From contig JAPYWY010000132.1 of the NCBI GenBank assembly GCA_028276125.1, forward strand, positions 1-5,216: a DNA stretch of 5,216 bases, in the 5' to 3' direction. Numbering within the stretch: position 1 is the stretch's first letter; each line of letters opens with the position of its first letter. The notes below the pieces were generated by a model. That model worked only from the letters and a program-made list of their open reading frames with translations, had not been told where the DNA came from and did not search any database. This stretch comes from Pseudothermotoga sp. Its GTDB lineage: Bacteria; Thermotogota; Thermotogae; Thermotogales; DSM-5069. Below are positions 1-5,216 of this stretch, one piece after another. Position numbers and translations under genes: made by a program.

Positions 1-1266
1 AACCGACAGATGCACCGCGAGCACCATGCGCGAGAGCTCTCCTCCGGAAAGTACCTCTCTGAGAGATCTTTGCTCATTGTTCGCTTCGACGACGAATTCG
101 ACGTCGCTGATACCGGTGAAAGTCAGTTGGTTCAGCCTTTCGATCTTCACCGAAAAGTTCAGGTTCATGGCGAGTTCTCGAAGATGCTTGTTGACGAAGC
201 CTTCAAACTCACCTATGGCTTTGACCCTGTTTTCGTGCAATTTCTCTGCGAGATTCCAGCAGCGCTCTTCGATTGAACGAAGCTCACGCTCTGCAAGTTG
301 CAAGCGTCTTTTGTTTTCGAGTAACTCGCTCTTTTCTCTCTCCAACTTCGCCCAGTTCTTCTTTATGTCTTCCCAGTCAGGTCCAAAACGTCTCTTCAGT
401 TCGTTGTAAATGCTCAGCCTCGCTTCCACCTCGTGCGAATCTTCGAGTTGTATTTCATCGACGAACCTTCTCACCAGAGTTCTGACTTCGTCGGATTTTT
501 CGGCGACGTCTCTCAAAAGTCCTGGCAGGTCCTTCGGTACGAGAGATGCCATTTTCTCCGCTGAAAAGCTCAACCGCCAGAGACGCGTTGCGAGATCTTC
601 GTCCAGTGTGTGCAAAACCTCTTCCATGAGTGAAACTATCTGCTTTGCCTTGTTGATCCTTTCGAACCTCTCCTTCAAGGTTCTTTCCTCATCCTCGCTG
701 GGTTTGTGTTTTTCGAAGAAGGCAAGTTCTCCGTTCAGTTCTTCGATCCTTCGGTCCAGATCTTCCGCGCTGAGTTCCTCCACGATCCTGTGAAGCTCGA
801 TCAGTCTTTTGTACGCCTCGACGTAATCGGACAGGACTTGAACATTGTCGCAGAACCTGTCGAGCAGAGACAGCTGGTAGCGCCTCTTGAGCAAGTTCAC
901 GTGAGTGTTCTGCTGATGAAAGTGAACTATGTTTTCGAACAACTTTTCGACGACGTCTTGAGGGTACATCCTGCCGTCGATGCGATAAATCCACCTCTTA
1001 CCAGCGTTCAGACTCACGATGTGTTCGCCCTCTCGAACGCCGAGCTCTCTGAGCTCTTCGTCGACGGCATCCATCTGCACCAGCGCCTCGAGCCACGTTT
1101 CGTCGTCGAAGAGTTCGACTCTTCTTCCGAGCAGGGCCTGTAGACCTCTGAGGAGGATCGATTTGCCAGCGCCCGTTTCACCCGTTATGACGTTCAACCC
1201 TTCGCTGAATTCCAAGTCGAAAGAATCGAAATAGAGCAAGTTTTTCCCACCGAACCTCAGGATCAT
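1..1266 (-). CDS. recN: DNA repair protein RecN, 3' end beyond the window
   Basis: The first 422 codons, read from the ATG at 1266, are open to base 1. RecN is a cytoplasmic SMC-like ATPase that acts early in double-strand-break repair, binding and tethering DNA ends for recombination. Seen here: an N-terminal ATPase half with Walker A GETGAGKS (residues 29-36) after the typical GLNVIT strand; a region matching the RecN head up to LLDRF (about 134-138); a charged, helix-rich middle (about 145-360) with heptad-like Leu spacing fitting the coiled-coil arm; RLSIYNELKRRFG (283-295), close to the RecN 'RL..i..LkrkyG' element; and the ABC signature LSGGELSR (406-413) followed by MVLAV. Walker B, the D-loop and the C-terminus lie off the window; RecN is usually about 550 residues, so roughly 130 are missing. 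Start: ATG 15 bases after the helicase stop, with GGTGA four bases upstream. Two usual RecN stretches are altered: GKRWIYRIDGR (88-98) where GRSRAFINGR is common, and HFHQQNTH (115-122) where dIHGQHeh is common. Family call is secure; general SMC or Rad50 is less likely given the LSGGELSR form and arm length. Confidence 0.93.
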   Translation of the reverse strand, partial: MILRFGGKNLLYFDSFDLEFSEGLNVITGETGAGKSILLRGLQALLGRRVELFDDETWLEALVQMDAVDEELRELGVREGEHIVSLNAGKRWIYRIDGRMYPQDVVEKLFENIVHFHQQNTHVNLLKRRYQLSLLDRFCDNVQVLSDYVEAYKRLIELHRIVEELSAEDLDRRIEELNGELAFFEKHKPSEDEERTLKERFERINKAKQIVSLMEEVLHTLDEDLATRLWRLSFSAEKMASLVPKDLPGLLRDVAEKSDEVRTLVRRFVDEIQLEDSHEVEARLSIYNELKRRFGPDWEDIKKNWAKLEREKSELLENKRRLQLAERELRSIEERCWNLAEKLHENRVKAIGEFEGFVNKHLRELAMNLNFSVKIERLNQLTFTGISDVEFVVEANNEQRSLREVLSGGELSRMVLAVHLSV

Positions 1267-1281
1267 TCCTTCACCACTCTC
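1267..1281 (-). promoter_or_regulatory. Ribosome-binding site of recN
   Basis: The whole 15-base gap between the helicase stop codon (TGA, 1284-1282) and the recN ATG reads GAGAGTGGTGAAGGA. GGTGA pairs with the 3' end of 16S rRNA (consensus AGGAGGTGA) and ends four bases before the ATG. This supports the ATG at 1266 as the start. The gap has no room for a promoter or terminator, so recN is probably translated from the helicase transcript. Confidence 0.75.
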
Positions 1282-3171
1282 TCAGTCCGTCGCATCGATC
1301 CACTCAACGAGTTCCTTCGGGATTCTATCGATGAAGTCCGGCAACTTCATCCACGAGAAGTAGTTTCGCTGTACAGATTCCTGTCGCATGATGTAGAGCA
1401 GTTCTTTGGCTCGCGTTATGGCAACGTAGAAGATCCTTTCCTCCTCGTCGAGCTTCCCATCCACTACAGCGTAGTAGCTTGGAAAATCTCCCGGATTCAC
1501 GCTCAGAACGAACACCACATCCCACTCCAGACCTTTCGCCTGGTGGACCGTCGTCAGCGTGACCTTGTTCCTGCTCGTTTCTTGGCTCACGTCCTCGCTG
1601 ATCATCAGGTCCGACAAGAACCTCTCCAAAGACCTGTAGCGCTCGGCCATTTCCATGAGCCTTTGAATATCGAGCTGTCTTTCTGCGTAGTCCGAATAGT
1701 TTTCCTCCAAGTATTCTTTGTAGAAGGATTCGTAGAGTCTTTCTATCTTCTTTGACACAGCCTCCTCCTTCATCAACTCAGTGAAGATCTCACGAAGTTT
1801 GTTCAAGGAAGGCTTTTTTATTGAAAAAGTTTCGAACATCTCCTGAAAGTCCATTGTCTCCATTGAAGACGCGTGATCTGCAAAAATCGAAGCCGTCTTC
1901 GCCCCTATGCCGGGGAACAACCTCGCCACCCTGATCCAGGAGACCTTTTCTTTTGGATTCTGCAACAACCTCAAGAAGGCCAACACGTCCTTCACGTGAG
2001 CGGTTTCGGTGAAACGAAGACCAGAGAGGATCCGAAAGGCAATTTGATTCCTCGTCAGTTCCAGTTGTATGTCAAAGGAGTGCGAATGGCTCCTGTAGAG
2101 GATGCCTATCTGGTTCGGCTCGTATCCGAACTCGATCAGCTTCAAGATCTGTCTCGCCACGAAGTTGGCCTCACTCGCTCTGTCCCAAGTGCTGACGATC
2201 TTCGGTCTCGTACCGTTCGGTTTCACCGAACGGAGCAATTTCGGCACACTGGTCCTTGGAATCATCGCGTTGATGAACTCGACAATCCTTTCGGTACTTC
2301 TGTAGTTCGTCTGTATCTTGAATATTTTGGCGTTGGATCGAGCGAAGTCCCTCACGTTTTCGAACCTCGCACCCCTGAAAGAGTAGATACTTTGAGCATC
2401 GTCTGCCACAACGAACGCGTTGTTGTGAACACTCGACAGTTGGTCCACTATCTTCAGTTGCAGAATGTTCGTGTCCTGAAACTCGTCCACGAGCAAGTAC
2501 TTGTACTTGGATGCTTCCCTGTATCTGACCTGTGGATCGTTCTCGAGTAGAAGGACTGTCAGAGATAAAAGATCATCGTAGTCGACGCAGTTCTGGGTTC
2601 TCTTTTCTATGGTGTATTCTTTGTATATCTCCTCTACGATGGTTTCGAACTCAGCATGTTTCGGATACAACGACAGCAGAGCTTGTCTGAGCGAGCTCAT
2701 CGTGTTCACACTGTAGGAGAAAACCTTCTGCAGGATCGATGGTGCTGGAAAGTGCTTTTCCTTTTCTCCTGAGAAAACTCTGTCGAGTACCTTGGTCCTG
2801 ACGTGCTTGATGAGACTCAAAGAATCCTCTTCGTCGAGTATCGTGAAGTTCGGCGAGATGCCCACTCTGTTGGCGTACCTTCTCAACAGCAAGTTGCAAA
2901 CGTGGTGAAAGGTGCCCGCAGTGAGCTCCTCGAGGTCCATGCCGGTCACTTGTTTGGCCCGCTCTATCATCTCGTTCGCTGCGGCGCGTGTGAAAGTGAC
3001 GAGCAGAATCTGCGAAGGCTTGACGCCGTTCATCAAAAGGTGCAACAACTTGTACGTGATCACACGAGTCTTTCCAGACCCAGGTCCCGCTATGATGAGA
3101 GATCTACCATCTGACTCCAACACAGCCCTTCTCTGTTCCTCATCGAGTTCTTGGAGATAGTCCACCTTCAC
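1282..3171 (-). CDS. UvrD/PcrA/Rep-type ATP-dependent 3'-5' DNA helicase (SF1A)
   Basis: Complete gene, 629 codons from GTG to TGA. Members of this family translocate 3'-5' on single-stranded DNA using ATP, unwinding DNA and stripping proteins such as RecA during repair and replication restart. Motifs in order: Q-motif LDEEQRRAV (9-17); Walker A AGPGSGKT (28-35); Ia LVTFTRAAANEM (57-68); Ib GTFHHV (86-91); II, the Walker B box DEFQD (229-233); III VADDAQSIYSFRGA (255-268); IV QTNYRST (287-293); helix-hairpin-helix-like PGIGAKT (420-426) in the 2B region; V TTVHQAKGLEWD (540-551); VI EEERIFYVAITRAKE (576-590) with the ATP-contacting Arg at 587. No key residue is missing, so it should be active. 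UvrD and PcrA are usually about 720 residues; this one ends some 40 residues after motif VI and lacks the extended tail that carries the RNA-polymerase-binding Tudor-like domain. Start: an in-frame TGA ends six bases upstream, so only GTG at 3171 or GTG at 3165 (two codons later) can be used; GGTGGTGA six bases before 3171 favours the first, GGGGAG five bases before 3165 the second. UvrD, PcrA and Rep cannot be told apart here, so no symbol is given. Confidence 0.94.
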   Translation of the reverse strand: MKVDYLQELDEEQRRAVLESDGRSLIIAGPGSGKTRVITYKLLHLLMNGVKPSQILLVTFTRAAANEMIERAKQVTGMDLEELTAGTFHHVCNLLLRRYANRVGISPNFTILDEEDSLSLIKHVRTKVLDRVFSGEKEKHFPAPSILQKVFSYSVNTMSSLRQALLSLYPKHAEFETIVEEIYKEYTIEKRTQNCVDYDDLLSLTVLLLENDPQVRYREASKYKYLLVDEFQDTNILQLKIVDQLSSVHNNAFVVADDAQSIYSFRGARFENVRDFARSNAKIFKIQTNYRSTERIVEFINAMIPRTSVPKLLRSVKPNGTRPKIVSTWDRASEANFVARQILKLIEFGYEPNQIGILYRSHSHSFDIQLELTRNQIAFRILSGLRFTETAHVKDVLAFLRLLQNPKEKVSWIRVARLFPGIGAKTASIFADHASSMETMDFQEMFETFSIKKPSLNKLREIFTELMKEEAVSKKIERLYESFYKEYLEENYSDYAERQLDIQRLMEMAERYRSLERFLSDLMISEDVSQETSRNKVTLTTVHQAKGLEWDVVFVLSVNPGDFPSYYAVVDGKLDEEERIFYVAITRAKELLYIMRQESVQRNYFSWMKLPDFIDRIPKELVEWIDATD

Positions 3172-3186
3172 TCCCCTTCACCACCA
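3172..3186 (-). promoter_or_regulatory. Ribosome-binding site of the helicase gene
   Basis: The 15 bases between the LptD-like stop codon (TGA, 3189-3187) and the GTG at 3171 read TGGTGGTGAAGGGGA. GGTGGTGA matches the Shine-Dalgarno consensus GGAGGTGA at seven of eight positions and ends six bases before the GTG at 3171. A second purine block, GGGGAG, runs into that GTG and is spaced five bases from the alternative GTG at 3165, so the site itself leaves a two-codon ambiguity. No space for a terminator or separate promoter. Confidence 0.75.
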
Positions 3187-5216
3187 TCAGAACACGTCAG
3201 CCCCGATCGATCCCGTGATAGGATCGAACGAAAAGCTCTTCTTAGGAAATTCCTTTATGAAGAACTTGAACGAGAGTTTCTCGAGACTGAACCCACCAAC
3301 CGTCGAAAAGCTCGTTTCGAAGACCAATCCCCAGCAGTGCAGGTCCTTGGTCATAGTCAACTCGAGAGAATTTATCTGGAAAGGCTCGAGTCTGCCTGAA
3401 AAAGAGATCTTCACCGATGGATCGAAGTTGGAAAGTTCATACGAAGCCCTGAGCCGGTAAGAACTCCTCATGTAGGTCAGAGAGAACGCGTGTTTTGCGA
3501 GACCTGTGTAGAAGGAACCTCTCGCTTGAACGGTGAGAATATCGAAGGGTTGAACGCTCAGAGTGTATTTCACGGACAGGTCGGGTCTCTCCATGAACAG
3601 AAAGCTTTTACCCTTGACGCTCAGTTTGTTTTCCACCACATCAACAGCGGGCGTTGTGTCGTATCTGTAGGTGAACTTCGTCTCGTGGTTGAGAGAACCA
3701 AAGCCGACGTTTATATCCCAGTCCGTCTTGTAGAATTTTTCCTTCTCAATTTGATAGATGGTTTCCGTGTAGATGGACCAACGGAGCGAAAACGTGTCAA
3801 AGGTGCTCCTCGTTTTCATCAAAAGATCGTCCCATCTGTACCCGATCAGATCATAACCCGTCGAGAGCTCGACGCTGGTGGTTGGGACTTTCAAAGTCGT
3901 CGAAAACGTGGCCTTCGAAAGGTTGGAAAAGTCGGAAAATCTTGAGTAAAGAACGTTGTTCAACGAGGATCGGTTGCCATATCCAACCGAGACGGAGAAG
4001 AAGTCAAAGGGTTTCACGGTGAAAACCGCTCGGTTCGTCTGCGAAAAGAGATACTCCAGATCCTTCCCCTGAGCGAACCAAACTCCAGCTCGCAGCGACG
4101 AATCGAACGAAAGATCAAACCAACCACCGCGCAACAGGGCAGTCTTGAAGGGCAGATTGGAATCGAGTTGAAAGTAGTTCCTCGAGTAGTCACTGGTGAT
4201 GTTCGTTCCGCTCAGCTCGTAGGCACCACTCAAAGACACATCCAGCTGCTTGAAAACCTTCGGAAGTTTCCACTGCGCCGATACGGCGTACCGACCGAAG
4301 GCGTAGAACTCGTCCAAATGATCGAACAGGCTGCCTTCGGTGTATTCCAACGACGAAACGTGCGAAAACGAATTGATGACAAGGGAGAACGGATCTTTCA
4401 GCACTGTGAACTTCTTGATCGAGACACTCGGCAAAGTCCAACGCGTCGCGGTTTGCGTCTTTGTGATCGAACTCTGGATCACGAAGTCTTTGACAGGATT
4501 CAGAGTGTGCTGCAGAGAGAACCGTTCATCACTGAAATAGGCTGTCAACCTCGAATACAGCGATGGCACGGACAACGTCGCGTTGATCTCGTGATCTTTC
4601 CCATTTGGCCCTTCGAGGTTGTAGAGATTGCTGGTGAGCTCCCATTCGCTCGCCTTGTAGTTCAGCGTCAACTGAGAATAGTTTCCGGCTTTGTCACCTT
4701 TCTCTCTGAAACCAACGCGGGCCGATACGTATCCGTTCGGGTACGTCAAATTGTAGACGCTCTCGATGCTGAAGCCCTCACTTTTCGAATATCCGACCTT
4801 CACGGAGAACGGCTGTGGTCCTTCACGCAGAGAGACGAAATAGACGGGAAAATAGACCGTGGGAACATCGAAAATGAACAAGACGACGTTGTAAGCGGCG
4901 AGATAATCGTTTTCCTTGATCTCCACGTTGGTTGCTTGGAGCCTGTAATGGGGTTGTTCAAGATCGCAGGTCGTCAGGTAGGATCTTTGGAGTTCTCCGA
5001 CGCCTTCTTTTATTTGTAAAGACCTCGCGGTGAAGTAGACCGTATGTTTCACTTTCTCTTCGTCCGAGAAGATCGTCTTGCCTCTGGCTTCAACAATGAG
5101 CGCGAGTTTTTCGGAAAAGACGTAGTAGAGCTGTTGGGCCCTTATTTGAGTGTCTTTCTTGTTGTACAACACGTTCCCCTCCGCGAGGATCTTTTCAACT
5201 TGGTTCGACTCGTTGA
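3187..5216 (-). CDS. LptD/OstA-family outer-membrane beta-barrel protein, 5' end beyond the window
   Basis: The frame is open from the window edge to the TGA at 3187, giving the last 675 residues. Codons upstream of the GTG at 5172 are open and homologous in style (ILAEGNVLYN, residues 9-18), so that GTG is internal, not the start. In proteobacteria LptD, with LptE, inserts lipopolysaccharide into the outer leaflet of the outer membrane. Seen: an OstA/LptA-like 'AeGNV.y.....ira..l.Y' repeat (about 9-32); the LptD-type segment TTCDLEQPHYRLQATNVEI (81-99) and then VPTVYFPVYF (117-126), which usually marks the hand-over to the barrel; then about 540 residues of alternating polar/hydrophobic strands rich in Tyr, Phe, Ser and Thr, with aromatic girdle-like residues, ending in Phe as many barrel proteins do. 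Only two cysteines are visible, C83 and C627. The signal peptide and any further OstA repeats would lie off the window. E. coli LptD is 784 residues, so the missing part is probably modest. First of the three genes in the visible operon. The family is clear; the exported lipid is not, because Thermotogota are not known to make ordinary LPS, so no lptD symbol is asserted. Confidence 0.87.
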   Translation of the reverse strand, partial: NESNQVEKILAEGNVLYNKKDTQIRAQQLYYVFSEKLALIVEARGKTIFSDEEKVKHTVYFTARSLQIKEGVGELQRSYLTTCDLEQPHYRLQATNVEIKENDYLAAYNVVLFIFDVPTVYFPVYFVSLREGPQPFSVKVGYSKSEGFSIESVYNLTYPNGYVSARVGFREKGDKAGNYSQLTLNYKASEWELTSNLYNLEGPNGKDHEINATLSVPSLYSRLTAYFSDERFSLQHTLNPVKDFVIQSSITKTQTATRWTLPSVSIKKFTVLKDPFSLVINSFSHVSSLEYTEGSLFDHLDEFYAFGRYAVSAQWKLPKVFKQLDVSLSGAYELSGTNITSDYSRNYFQLDSNLPFKTALLRGGWFDLSFDSSLRAGVWFAQGKDLEYLFSQTNRAVFTVKPFDFFSVSVGYGNRSSLNNVLYSRFSDFSNLSKATFSTTLKVPTTSVELSTGYDLIGYRWDDLLMKTRSTFDTFSLRWSIYTETIYQIEKEKFYKTDWDINVGFGSLNHETKFTYRYDTTPAVDVVENKLSVKGKSFLFMERPDLSVKYTLSVQPFDILTVQARGSFYTGLAKHAFSLTYMRSSYRLRASYELSNFDPSVKISFSGRLEPFQINSLELTMTKDLHCWGLVFETSFSTVGGFSLEKLSFKFFIKEFPKKSFSFDPITGSIGADVF

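Noticed and set aside
706..1143. 145-codon plus-strand frame opposite recN
   Set aside because: The minus strand here encodes clear RecN sequence continuous with Walker A and the ABC signature; the plus frame has no family features.
1873..2550. 225-codon open frame on the plus strand opposite the helicase gene
   Set aside because: It is antisense to conserved helicase motifs II-IV, has no recognisable domain and is best explained as a shadow of the real gene.
1267..3186. Terminators or promoters between the three genes
   Set aside because: Both gaps are 15 bases and are filled by Shine-Dalgarno sequence; no hairpin followed by a T run is present, and no -35/-10 pair could fit.
4168..5019. 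283-codon open frame on the plus strand opposite the barrel gene
   Set aside because: It lies wholly inside the well-supported LptD-like gene, its translation shows no recognisable domain, and NTC|GAN-rich coding DNA readily leaves the opposite strand open.
5170..5172. GTG at 5172 as the start of the barrel gene
   Set aside because: The frame stays open for 14 more codons to the window edge, those codons continue an OstA-type repeat (AEGNV spans the GTG), no signal peptide follows the GTG, and no good ribosome-binding spacing precedes it: the purine run GGAGGGGAAC is in-frame coding sequence. The GTG is probably an internal Val.
1..5216. CRISPR array, defence island, insertion sequence or prophage as an undescribed system
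   Set aside because: I see no direct-repeat array, inverted-repeat ends, transposase, integrase or nuclease motif. The helicase is a housekeeping SF1A type, not a defence helicase with a partner nuclease, and its neighbours are RecN and a barrel protein.

Overview
The window holds three genes, all on the minus strand, packed head to tail. Read in the direction of transcription (high to low coordinates) they are: an LptD/OstA-family outer-membrane beta-barrel protein (5' end cut by the window edge), a complete compact UvrD/PcrA/Rep-type superfamily 1A DNA helicase, and the N-terminal three quarters or so of RecN, a DNA double-strand-break repair ATPase (3' end cut by the window edge). The two intergenic gaps are each 15 bases and serve only as ribosome-binding sites, so one polycistronic transcript is the simplest reading. 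No promoter, terminator, tRNA, rRNA, mobile element or CRISPR array is visible, and essentially no base lies outside a coding region or its Shine-Dalgarno sequence.

Organism: an LptD-like barrel points to a diderm (two-membrane) bacterium. Roughly balanced base composition, proteins rich in Lys, Glu, Val and Phe, arginine codons often AGA/AGG, GTG as well as ATG starts, strong GGTGA-type ribosome-binding sites and very tight packing of unrelated genes all suggest a thermophile of the Thermotogota type (Thermotoga/Pseudothermotoga-like). This is inferred from overall style, not from a marker gene, so it is moderate confidence.

Layout: 3187-5216 codes for the LptD-like protein, with the end of an OstA/LptA-type N-terminal domain followed by a long beta-strand-rich barrel region ending in Phe. 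1282-3171 codes for the helicase, with every SF1A motif recognisable. 1-1266 codes for RecN, with the Walker A motif near the start and the ABC signature LSGGELSR just before the window ends; the Walker B half lies outside.

How they fit together: helicase and RecN are both DNA repair/recombination proteins and make sense as partners (unwinding or clearing DNA, and holding broken ends). The barrel protein has no obvious link to them; the arrangement is probably the gene-dense, mixed-function operon style of these genomes, although co-transcription would couple envelope assembly to repair-gene expression. The most interesting detail is that the visible part of the LptD-like protein has exactly two cysteines, placed where E. 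coli LptD has its interdomain disulfide partners.
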